A stretch of 64,000 bases of DNA from the NCBI GenBank assembly GCA_041675505.1, contig JBAYTR010000008.1, forward strand, positions 62,001 to 126,000, written 5' to 3'. The notes beneath the pieces were generated by a model that worked only from the letters and a program-made list of their open reading frames with translations, did no database searches and was not told where the DNA came from. Positions within the stretch are counted from its first letter, which is position 1, and each line of letters starts with the position of its first letter. This stretch comes from JAGPCK01 sp041675505. Lineage in GTDB: Bacteria; Bacteroidota; Bacteroidia; UKL13-3. Positions 41,744 to 49,332 of the stretch are shown in pieces. The translations under genes and the position numbers were made by a program.

Positions 41744-43144
41744 ATGATAACAGGAAAAGATATAATAGACTTAGGATTCAAACCAAATAAATGGTTCAAA
41801 GATGTAATTGACTATGCTAACCAAAACCAGCTAAGTGGCGACAATCTTAAAGACTATATTGAATCAGTACGCCCAAAGTATATTGATCCGCTTTCTGAAC
41901 CTGTTGACTTTTATAAAAACATAAGTTCTGAAACAGAAGAAGAGGCAGACAATGTTAAAATGGTTCTTGATACAATGCAAGAACTTATGAAAACACCGAC
42001 TTTGGTTGGCGGTGCAGTTATGCCTGATGCATGCCCTACGGGAGAAGGTCAAATTCCGGTTGGTGGAGTTGTTATTGCTAAAAACGCAATTCACCCTTCA
42101 ATGCACAGTGCCGACATTTGCTGTTCAGTGATGATGACAAATTTTGGACTGTTATCGCCAAAGACAGTTTTGGATATGGCTCATTCCGTTACTCATTTTG
42201 GCGGTGGCGGACGAGAAGAATTTTCTATACTACCAAAGGAATTTGAAGAAAAAATATCAGAAAACAGATTTCTAAACTCAGACCGTAGTTTAAGTTTTGC
42301 ACGTACACATCTAGCAACACAGGGTGACGGAAACCATTTTCTTTTTGTAGGTATTTCTAAAAAGACTGGAGAAACAATGATGGTTACGCACCACGGTAGT
42401 CGTGGCTTTGGTGCAAACCTTTACACTCAAGGTATGAAAATGGCTGAAATCTTTAGAAAAGAAATTTCTCCAAAGACATCCGATAAAAATGCCTGGATTC
42501 CTTTCGACACAGACGAAGGAAAAGCATATTGGGAGGCATTGCAATTAGTTAGAGAATGGACAAAATTGAACCATACAACCATCCATAACGCAACAACCCA
42601 AAAATTAAACATTGATCCATTCGACAGATTTTGGAACGAACATAATTTTGTTTTTAAGGAGAACGATTTGTTTTATCACGCCAAAGGGGCAACGCCATTG
42701 GACGACAAATTTGTACCGGACAGTAAAGACGGTTTACGACTAATACCTCTGAATATGAGTGAGCCAGTTTTAGTTGTAAAAGGCAACACAACTGCTAACA
42801 ACTTAGGCTTTGCTCCACACGGTGCAGGACGAAATATTAGCCGTGGCAGACACAAGAAAAACAATGCTCACAAAACTATCGAGCAAATATTTCATGAAGA
42901 AACACAAGGCTTAGACATTCGTTTCTTCTCAAATAATATTGACATTTCAGAGTTACCTAGTGCATACAAAAACGCAGATATGGTAAAGAGACAAATGCAC
43001 GAATTCGGACTAGGAGAAGTGCTTGATGAAATTATGCCCTATGGTTGTATTATGGCAGGTGACTGGGAAATAGATGCACCCTGGAAAATTAAAGCAAGAG
43101 AAAAATATAAAAATAAACAAGAGAATAGCACTAAAACTGACTAA
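41744..43144 (+). CDS. rtcB: RtcB-family RNA ligase
   Basis: A 466-residue RtcB-type 3'-phosphate RNA ligase. Metal and GTP motifs are VMPDACPTGEGQIPVGGV, SADICCSV (DI-C), GDGNHFLFVG, THHGSRGFG, IHNATTQ, HAKGATP and PHGAGRNISR. The guanylylated histidine would be His359. All core ligands appear present, so it should be active in RNA repair or tRNA ligation; the subfamily differs from Escherichia coli RtcB (for example DICC and HHGSRG). No archease, RtcA or RtcR gene is adjacent. It is followed after 12 bases by a lipoprotein gene, probably incidental. Confidence 0.88.
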   Translation: MITGKDIIDLGFKPNKWFKDVIDYANQNQLSGDNLKDYIESVRPKYIDPLSEPVDFYKNISSETEEEADNVKMVLDTMQELMKTPTLVGGAVMPDACPTGEGQIPVGGVVIAKNAIHPSMHSADICCSVMMTNFGLLSPKTVLDMAHSVTHFGGGGREEFSILPKEFEEKISENRFLNSDRSLSFARTHLATQGDGNHFLFVGISKKTGETMMVTHHGSRGFGANLYTQGMKMAEIFRKEISPKTSDKNAWIPFDTDEGKAYWEALQLVREWTKLNHTTIHNATTQKLNIDPFDRFWNEHNFVFKENDLFYHAKGATPLDDKFVPDSKDGLRLIPLNMSEPVLVVKGNTTANNLGFAPHGAGRNISRGRHKKNNAHKTIEQIFHEETQGLDIRFFSNNIDISELPSAYKNADMVKRQMHEFGLGEVLDEIMPYGCIMAGDWEIDAPWKIKAREKYKNKQENSTKTD

Positions 43145-43156
43145 TGACAAGCCGCT

Positions 43157-43777
43157 TTGAAACAAGCACTTTACATATTACCTCTTCTGCTTTTATCTTG
43201 TGGGCGATCAACTCATCTCCCAGAGATGAATTCTTCAATCGATAGCACTGTAATATCTCCTGCGTCAACGTCACATCATTCAGATACCACCAACATTAGA
43301 AGTAAACAATCAGAACTTGATTCTTTAAGAAGTACGCAAATTTTCATAGATTTTGCCACGAACTACAACCCATCAGGAACTCCTAATTCAGGAGTAGCTA
43401 CATTACCTGAAACTCCGGATAGTATATATCAAGCATTGAGATTTGTAAAAAGAACACAACCCAAAGTATTCGAAAAATACCTTACACTAATTTTTGTAAA
43501 ACTTTACAGCGCTCATTTAGAGTGCTGCCACCAATCATATGAAGTGAGGAGAAAATCGAGCACTATAAATAAAGAACATGAGCCATTGGTTTACGAGTTT
43601 AACACCTTAACCAAGACGTTTCCTGTAGGCAAGCCAATCGAATTTATTTCATCGGCTATAGGTTATGATTATGTGAGTTCCAACCCACACCTGTTAGATT
43701 TCAAACCCATCAAGAAACAGATGAAGATTATTGAACAGATACATAAAAATATCAATGAGGGTGTGTATTGGGAATAA
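43157..43777 (+). CDS. Hypothetical lipoprotein
   Basis: A 206-residue protein starting at TTG with a lipoprotein signal (ALYILPLLLLSCG; lipobox LLSC, Cys15). A Ser/Thr-rich linker (about 20-60) precedes a helical domain with YQALRFVKRTQPKVFEKYLTLIFVKLYSAHLECCHQ and a C-terminal helix. Not a family I recognise. It follows rtcB closely on the same strand, but a functional link is not evident. An ATG start is available only after the lipobox, so TTG is preferred. Confidence 0.6.
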   Translation: MKQALYILPLLLLSCGRSTHLPEMNSSIDSTVISPASTSHHSDTTNIRSKQSELDSLRSTQIFIDFATNYNPSGTPNSGVATLPETPDSIYQALRFVKRTQPKVFEKYLTLIFVKLYSAHLECCHQSYEVRRKSSTINKEHEPLVYEFNTLTKTFPVGKPIEFISSAIGYDYVSSNPHLLDFKPIKKQMKIIEQIHKNINEGVYWE

Positions 43778-43804
43778 ATTACTGTCCGACAAACCCCAAC
43801 TAAG

Positions 43805-43821
43805 TGTAGCTTGCAGCTACA
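43805..43821. repeat. REP-like palindrome with TGC triloop
   Basis: TGTAGCT-TGC-AGCTACA is a perfect 7-bp stem with a TGC loop, sharing TTGCA with the pair at 41.5 kb. It sits 28 bases after the lipoprotein stop. Confidence 0.5.
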
Positions 43822-43889
43822 AATGCACTAAGCCAACACAAGCTCGATAAAGCACCCCTAAATTTCTTTTTATTAAAATTTTCTTCGAT

Positions 43890-43938
43890 TTGTTTTTTTC
43901 AAACCATATACATAGATTTGTGATGCATTATAAATCTA
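43890..43938 (+). promoter_or_regulatory. padR promoter with overlapping 26-base operator palindrome
   Basis: TTG at 43890-43892 and TAGATTTG at 43913-43920 are 20 bases apart, an ideal Bacteroidota promoter. A quasi-palindrome covers 43913-43938: TAGATTT on the left, AAATCTA on the right and ATGCAT in the centre. Eleven of thirteen base pairs match and the other two are G-T. It covers the -7 element and the start of transcription and ends four bases before the padR ATG, so it is a strong candidate for autorepression. Confidence 0.7.
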
Positions 43939-43941
43939 AAT

Positions 43942-44298
43942 ATGTCGTTTACACAAAAAGAATTATTAAAAGGCACCCTGGGGCCTATTATATTAAACCT
44001 GCTTACGGAGCATAAAAAAATGTACGGGTATGAAATAACCCAGCACATAAAAGAACTAAGCGCAGGTAAAATATTAATTAAAGAGGGTTCCTTGTACCCT
44101 GCCCTGCACAAGCTGGAAGCCGATGGATTATTAGAAAGCGAGCAACTGGAAGTGGGCGGCAGGTGGCGCAAATATTACACGTTAACCAAAAAAGGTAAAC
44201 AAGAGTCGGTGCAGGCATCAAAAGAACTGATCAGTTTTTTGCAAACTGTTCACCTCATTATTAACCCCGGTAAAACATTGAGTTATGGAGGTATTTAA
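43942..44298 (+). CDS. PadR-family transcriptional regulator
   Basis: A 118-residue winged-helix repressor: ELLKGTLGPIILNLLTEHKKMYGYEITQHI, IKEGSLYPALHKLEADGLLESEQL and GRWRKYYTLTKKGKQE. These are the three conserved parts of PadR (helix 1, recognition helix with EGSLYPALHKLE, wing). The short C-terminal helix is that of the small PadR-s2 class. It overlaps the next gene by 14 bases. PadR proteins usually repress their own operon; a matching operator lies directly upstream. Confidence 0.93.
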   Translation: MSFTQKELLKGTLGPIILNLLTEHKKMYGYEITQHIKELSAGKILIKEGSLYPALHKLEADGLLESEQLEVGGRWRKYYTLTKKGKQESVQASKELISFLQTVHLIINPGKTLSYGGI

Positions 44299-44920
44299 CA
44301 AAACACATGTGCTGGTTATTGAAAAGCGCATCAGGCAATCGGGCTTAAGCAACCCTCAATTGATAGCCGATATGCTGGACCATTATTGCTGCGTAGTAGA
44401 AGCTGAGATGGATAAAGGCGTTTCTTTCGAGGAGGCCTACCACACGGCCTGGAATTCCATCAGTCCGAATGGTTTGGTAGAAATTGAAAACGAGGTATTT
44501 TTTATGTTAAACTTTAATAAGCAAATTCAAATGAAAAAGATGATGTATTTAAACGGCTTTTTAGCCGCCACTTTTATTGCCATTGGTTTTGTAATTCGCA
44601 TTTTGCATTGGCCGGGTGCCACTGCTGTGAGCTTTGTGGGTTATGCCTTTTTGTTTATCGCCTGCATGATTATTATTGCCAACAGGATGGTGAACAAACA
44701 GCCCACCAAACGCATGGATTCGTTACGGTTTTATGCAGGCAGCTTAACGGCACTGCTTATTTCGGTGGGCAGTATGTTTAAAGGACTGCACTTCCCCGGT
44801 GCCAACGTCATTACGCTATCCGGCTTTTTAGTGTTGGTTTTTGCCTACCTGCCCGTTTTCTTTTACCACGCCTATACCTCCTCCATTGAGCAAAAAGAGC
44901 TGAAAGAAATAAAAGAGTAA
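44285..44920 (+). CDS. PadR-associated HAAS-type membrane protein with GldL-like HWPGA motifs
   Basis: A 211-residue protein. Residues ~20-60 (LIADMLDHYCCVVEAEMDKGVSFEEAYHTAW) match the HAAS/DUF1700 cytoplasmic helical domain typical of PadR partner proteins. Four membrane helices follow in two similar hairpins, each carrying a tryptophan/proline motif: ILHWPGA (106-112) and LHFPGA (168-173), as in the T9SS motor protein GldL (K-I-M-H-W-P-G-A). The two halves probably arose by duplication. It overlaps padR in another frame. It may sense the membrane state and signal to PadR; this is inference. Confidence 0.75.
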   Translation: MEVFNKTHVLVIEKRIRQSGLSNPQLIADMLDHYCCVVEAEMDKGVSFEEAYHTAWNSISPNGLVEIENEVFFMLNFNKQIQMKKMMYLNGFLAATFIAIGFVIRILHWPGATAVSFVGYAFLFIACMIIIANRMVNKQPTKRMDSLRFYAGSLTALLISVGSMFKGLHFPGANVITLSGFLVLVFAYLPVFFYHAYTSSIEQKELKEIKE

Positions 44921-44938
44921 GCCTACTGTTGTTTCTAT

Positions 44939-44970
44939 AATCCTGCATTGTTGCCGGTCCAGGATTTTTT
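44939..44970 (+). terminator. Terminator after the padR operon
   Basis: AATCCTG and CAGGATT form a 7-bp stem with a 14-base loop, followed by a run of T (ATTTTTTG). It begins 19 bases after the stop of the HAAS-type gene. Confidence 0.6.
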
Positions 44971-45064
44971 GTGCAAGTTAATCGCCTGTTTGTCTCCCAC
45001 CAATTCAGCTGTAGTACACCATTGTAAAACGCAAAGTAGTGGTAAAAGCTAACCAAATGCCTAA

Positions 45065-45100
45065 AAATAGAGGGTCAAAAAATGCCAAAATCCTCTATTT
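45065..45100. promoter_or_regulatory. Inverted repeat upstream of the DUF4143 ATPase gene
   Basis: AAATAGAGG (45065-45073) and CCTCTATTT (45092-45100) are perfect inverted repeats 18 bases apart. They are about 48 bases upstream of a TATTTTTG -7 element (45148-45155) and 73 bases before the ATG. They may bind a regulator or mark an old terminator; there is a short T/A tract on each side. Confidence 0.4.
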
Positions 45101-45172
45101 AAACAATAAATGTAAAAATAGACTGTTTTAATTCTACTTATTTGTACTATTTTTGTACTTATAAACATTTTT

Positions 45173-46621
45173 ATGGGCAATATAAGTCTTATTCCAACAG
45201 AAAAAATAGTTGAACGTCTGCGTTATGAAAATCCCTGGTGGTTTAACAAGCAAATACCTGAAGTCTATAGTACAATGGCTAAAAGGTTATACTTTAATTT
45301 GTTTTACCCCTTTGTGAAGGAAAAAAAAGTACGAAGAGCTTTGGTGCTCATGGGACCAAGGCGTGTGGGTAAAACCGTGATGCTCTTTCACAGCATACAG
45401 CAACTGTTGACTGAAAATGTAAATCCTCAAAAAATATTTTTCATAGGCATTGACAATCCAATTTACGTGCACTTAAGTTTAGAGGATATGTTAAACCTTT
45501 GCAAACAATCATTAAATCAAAGCAACCTGAATGGTTGTTATGTTTTTTTTGACGAAATACAGTACCTGAAAGATTGGGAACGCCACCTTAAAGTACTGGT
45601 TGACGCTTATCCTGAAACCAAATTTATTGTATCGGGTTCAGCGGCAGCAGCACTAAAATGGCACAGTACAGAAAGTGGCGCAGGTAGGTTTACCGATTTT
45701 ATGTTACCTCCACTTACCTTTCAGGAGTACATTCATTTAAAAGGAATGAATCATCTTATTTACGATGGGACTATACAATATGGTGAAAATCAAATTTCAT
45801 ACTGTCTTACACACGACATAAAAACGTTGAACAGAGAGTTTGTACATTATGTAAACTTTGGTGGCTACCCTGAAGTGGTTTTGAGTGAAAAAATACAAAG
45901 CGACATGGGTAGATACGTAAAAAACGACATCGTAGATAAAGTGTTGTTGAGAGATTTACCAAGTTTGTACGGGATAAAAGACGTACAAGAGTTAAACCAT
46001 TTTTTCACTTACATAGCTTACAACACAGGTAACGAATTTTCGTATGAAACCATGAGCAAAGAAAGTGGCATACAAAAAGACACGTTGAAAAAATACCTTG
46101 AATATTTAGAAGCAGCCTTTTTAATTAAAGTATTAAATAAAGTTGACGTAACAGCAAAGCGTTTAAAACGAATTACGAGTTTCAAAGTCTATTTGACTAA
46201 TCCATCCTTACGTACAGCATTATTTTCACCCATAAGTGAAACAGACAATGAAATGGGGAATATGGTTGAAACAGCAGTATTATCGCAATGGATGCATAGG
46301 GAAAAATTAGATCTGACTTATGCCCGTTGGAAAGAAGGCAGAAATGAAGGCGAAGTAGACTTGGTGTTGGTTGATGATAAAAAATACAAACCGGTATGGG
46401 GCGTTGAAATCAAATGGAGTAATAGGTGCTTCGAAAAACCGGGCGAATTAAAAGGCCTGATTCATTTTTGCAGAAGTAATTATTTTAAGAATGCCTTAGT
46501 TACCTCCATAGACCAGTTAGGAGTAAAACAAATGGGTGACTTAGCGTTTTCGTTTTTACCAGCATCTGTTTACTGCTACAACATTGGCGACATAACCTTG
46601 AAAATGAAAAACCAAAATTAA
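45173..46621 (+). CDS. AAA_14/DUF4143 ATPase
   Basis: A 482-residue ATPase. Walker A is GPRRVGKT (61-68), Walker B YVFFDEIQYL (Asp127-Glu128), then the sensor-like IVSGSAAAALKW. The middle part (FGGYPEVVL, SYETMSKESGIQKDTLKKYLEYLEAAFLI) is the DUF4143 winged helix, and the C-terminus has a nuclease-like fold (EGEVDLVLVDDKKYKPVWGVEIKWSN) with E-V-D...E-I-K. The family is very common in Bacteroidota and its role is unknown. It stands alone, looks AT-rich, and has a self-contained promoter, so it is probably a mobile accessory gene. Confidence 0.88.
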   Translation: MGNISLIPTEKIVERLRYENPWWFNKQIPEVYSTMAKRLYFNLFYPFVKEKKVRRALVLMGPRRVGKTVMLFHSIQQLLTENVNPQKIFFIGIDNPIYVHLSLEDMLNLCKQSLNQSNLNGCYVFFDEIQYLKDWERHLKVLVDAYPETKFIVSGSAAAALKWHSTESGAGRFTDFMLPPLTFQEYIHLKGMNHLIYDGTIQYGENQISYCLTHDIKTLNREFVHYVNFGGYPEVVLSEKIQSDMGRYVKNDIVDKVLLRDLPSLYGIKDVQELNHFFTYIAYNTGNEFSYETMSKESGIQKDTLKKYLEYLEAAFLIKVLNKVDVTAKRLKRITSFKVYLTNPSLRTALFSPISETDNEMGNMVETAVLSQWMHREKLDLTYARWKEGRNEGEVDLVLVDDKKYKPVWGVEIKWSNRCFEKPGELKGLIHFCRSNYFKNALVTSIDQLGVKQMGDLAFSFLPASVYCYNIGDITLKMKNQN

Positions 46622-46795
46622 AAGAGAGTGTAAGAGCCGTTTTCTGCAATAGAACTGATGCGGTCACCATTATTTGCATCTGAGAATCCGCTACGTTTTC
46701 TTTAATGTTAAAAGCTTTGCATCCTTACAGGAATAAACTTTCATTATGATTTGAGCACGATAATTTCTAAACTTAAGTCTTGAACAAAAACACAC

Positions 46796-47824
46796 ATGGA
46801 AAACAGAACGCTATCAAAGCTGCATGAACTTACCCAGCGCATTCTTCAGGAAGATGATGCTCCGGGATACCTGAAAGGGCATATAGAAGAGTTGCAGGCA
46901 CTGTTAACTGAGCTTACGGGTATCAGTCCTTTTGAAACGCTTTCAAACAAACAGAACACCGACCTGAGTTCAGGAGTAGCCATCTCACCGGGTATGGCGG
47001 CATTTTGTTCCATTGATATTAAAAGAACACAGGTATTTTTAAGAGGCGTATTGGCCGGGCTGCAACACCAGCTATCGGTTGTTGAAGAAAGACCATTGCA
47101 GGTAGTGTATGCCGGTACCGGCCCTTATGCTTTGCTTGTGCTCCCGTTGCTCTCCTTTTTTGAATCGCACCAGCTAAAAATCACTTTCCTTGATATTCAC
47201 CAAACTTCGCTTGATTCCGTTAAAAATTTAGTGAATACATTGGGCTATCAAAATTTTGTTCAGGATATAGTTCAGGCAGATGCAGCCACCTGGCAATGGG
47301 ATACGAAATTGCCCTTACATGCCTGCATTTCTGAAACCATGCAGGTTACCTTAAAGCGCGAGCCGCAGGTGGCCATTACCTTAAACATGGTGCCCCAACT
47401 GGCACCCGCAGGCATAATGATACCTGAACAGATAGAGGTAGAAGCTGTTTTGGTGAATATGCCCATGTTCAGAATGCAAAGTGCCTGCAACAAAGAAGGT
47501 GACGAAGAAAATGCCGTTGCACACCCGCTGGGTTTGGTAGCTCAATTAAATAAGCAAACAGCTTTGCAGTCCAAAGGCAATGCGTTTCATGTGTTGCACG
47601 GGTTACGCACCACCTTGTTACCTGAATGGCAAACACCGGAGTATACGTTACAATTGCAAACCCGCATACAGACATGGGGACAGCATCAACTTAAGGACAA
47701 TGATTCAGGACTAACCTTGCCCTACGAACTGGCCAGCGGCCATGAACTTGCCGGAGGAAAAAATCTTCATTTGTATTACGCCAATTACCCGGATGCTTTT
47801 GTTCGGATGAGTGTAAGTGATTAA
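46796..47824 (+). CDS. PRMT-like class I SAM-dependent methyltransferase fold protein
   Basis: A 342-residue protein. A helical N-terminus (1-~95) precedes a Rossmann fold: motif I VVYAGTGPYA (103-112), an acidic residue after beta-2 (Asp133 in FLDIHQTSLD), a KNLVNTLGY helix and an acidic strand loop (QADAATWQ). The segment ISETMQVTLKREPQV places Glu180 and Glu189 nine residues apart, as in the double-E loop of protein arginine methyltransferases, and is followed by LAPAGIMIPEQ like the PRMT beta-barrel entry. The barrel itself appears shortened. Sequence-level homology cannot be proven here; another class I methyltransferase is the alternative. Confidence 0.6.
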   Translation: MENRTLSKLHELTQRILQEDDAPGYLKGHIEELQALLTELTGISPFETLSNKQNTDLSSGVAISPGMAAFCSIDIKRTQVFLRGVLAGLQHQLSVVEERPLQVVYAGTGPYALLVLPLLSFFESHQLKITFLDIHQTSLDSVKNLVNTLGYQNFVQDIVQADAATWQWDTKLPLHACISETMQVTLKREPQVAITLNMVPQLAPAGIMIPEQIEVEAVLVNMPMFRMQSACNKEGDEENAVAHPLGLVAQLNKQTALQSKGNAFHVLHGLRTTLLPEWQTPEYTLQLQTRIQTWGQHQLKDNDSGLTLPYELASGHELAGGKNLHLYYANYPDAFVRMSVSD

Positions 47825-47932
47825 TTAACCTCTGACCATTCTGAGCTTATTCACTTAGCAATAGCTTATATATCTTCTTAAACAACTATGTTATCTCTTT
47901 TAAAAGCCCCACCCATACCGCTACGCTTCTAG

Positions 47933-47947
47933 GTAGCTTGTAGATAC
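47933..47947. repeat. Degenerate REP-like palindrome
   Basis: GTAGCT-TGT-AGATAC is a 6-bp stem with one mismatch and the TTG core, closely like the element at 43.8 kb (TAGCTTGCAGCTA). It lies in the 251-base gap before the exported protein gene; the remainder of the gap shows no further structure. Confidence 0.35.
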
Positions 47948-48049
47948 AGAGGCAAATGGCTAACTAAAGCTACAGTGAGAAGGGAGGAATATTCTAAGGG
48001 TTAACTCTATAATGCATTTCTCCAACATAAAAGATATTTGTAAAAATCC

Positions 48050-48057
48050 TATATTTG
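48050..48057 (+). promoter_or_regulatory. -7 promoter element TATATTTG
   Basis: TATATTTG matches TAnnTTTG and ends 18 bases before the ATG of the exported protein. No TTG is found at 17-23 bases upstream. Confidence 0.4.
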
Positions 48058-48075
48058 ACTTAAGTTGATTTTGAT

Positions 48076-49143
48076 ATGACCAGAACCCTTTTGTTTACCT
48101 GTGCGCTGGCACTTCTTTTTTGTATTGATGCACAAGCCCGTGATAAAAACATTTTACTGTTACATCCTGTAGCAGTAAAAAACCTTCCCTTCAGCTCCGT
48201 GAGCGTTTCAGATATACGAGCCATAAGAACTGACTTGGGCTTCACCCATAGCGGAATTTTCAACCGTATCCGTATTATGAATTTCAGCCAACCTTTGGCA
48301 AAGGAGCTGCAACAATTTCACAACAATGTTCTGAGCAATCCTGTAAGGCAAAACAAATTGCTTATAGCCGTGAAGCAACTATTCGTGCATGAGAAAATAG
48401 GTGCTTTTAGAGAGCATGGTTATTTCGCTTTTGCCGCTGTGTATTTCATGAGTACCGATACGGACTCGTTGCGATATGAAAAAATTATGGAAGTAGATAC
48501 TATTTTTGAATGCAAAGGAGGTGAAGTAACAGAAAAACTTATTTCATCAGTGAGTACAGGTATGGCCGCCATACTGTCACTCGCAGGTGAAAAAGCAATA
48601 CACAGGCTACCTGCACAACGTACTTACAGCTATGATGAAGCTGCCGACCTCATTAATACTGAAAAAAAACTAATCCCATTGTACAACCTCACCGGCCCAC
48701 CTGCCAGAGGAATTTATAAGGATTTTACTGCATTAAAGAACAATACACCTACTGAAACAGCCCTTGAGATTGACACGGTGAGTTCGCGTAGTAAACTTTT
48801 CTTACGTCCTGCTGTGAATGAGGGTAAGTCTAAAAAAATAGAGCCGGGAACTGTGTATGCCGTATGTGACGGCACTACCCTTTACATCAGTACCGACAAG
48901 GGTTTTTACAAACTTCGCAAAGAAAAATCAGACTTTGTTTTCATAGGTCGCAGCAGCAAACTCAGCATTAACTCCTCACCTAACATAGCTGTGATGGCAG
49001 GTGCAATGGCTGGCGGCCTGGTAGGGGGTATAGTAATGGGCAGCATAGTAAATTCCGAATCTCCTGTACTTTGCAAGTTCCTAGTTGACCCGCTGAGTGG
49101 CAACCTGATTTTTATAGAAACTAAAGAACCTACAGATTGGTAA
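48076..49143 (+). CDS. Exported hypothetical protein with C-terminal glycine-rich membrane segment
   Basis: A 355-residue protein with a signal peptide (MTRTLLFTCALALLFCIDAQA). The mature part is mixed alpha/beta; a strand pair GTVYAVCDGTTLYISTDKGFYKLRKEKSDFVFIGR precedes a Gly/Ala-rich hydrophobic stretch (IAVMAGAMAGGLVGGIVMGSIV, about 305-326) resembling a glycine-zipper membrane segment, then a terminal strand. Glycine zippers occur in envelope lipoproteins and pore formers. No family recognised. It is a single gene with its own -7 element. Confidence 0.6.
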   Translation: MTRTLLFTCALALLFCIDAQARDKNILLLHPVAVKNLPFSSVSVSDIRAIRTDLGFTHSGIFNRIRIMNFSQPLAKELQQFHNNVLSNPVRQNKLLIAVKQLFVHEKIGAFREHGYFAFAAVYFMSTDTDSLRYEKIMEVDTIFECKGGEVTEKLISSVSTGMAAILSLAGEKAIHRLPAQRTYSYDEAADLINTEKKLIPLYNLTGPPARGIYKDFTALKNNTPTETALEIDTVSSRSKLFLRPAVNEGKSKKIEPGTVYAVCDGTTLYISTDKGFYKLRKEKSDFVFIGRSSKLSINSSPNIAVMAGAMAGGLVGGIVMGSIVNSESPVLCKFLVDPLSGNLIFIETKEPTDW

Positions 49144-49332
49144 TGTGATTTACTCACTATACTACTACTCTTATCCTATGTAAATCTGCTATAGATACTA
49201 ACTCAAAACGGCCCTTGGTATTCTCCCAACATGACCAATTATTGTTTGAAAGTTTAAAATATCATAATTTTATGCGCTCAAACTTTGTGACCTTAAGGTT
49301 GGGGTTTGATACATTCAGGTAATTTTAAACTT

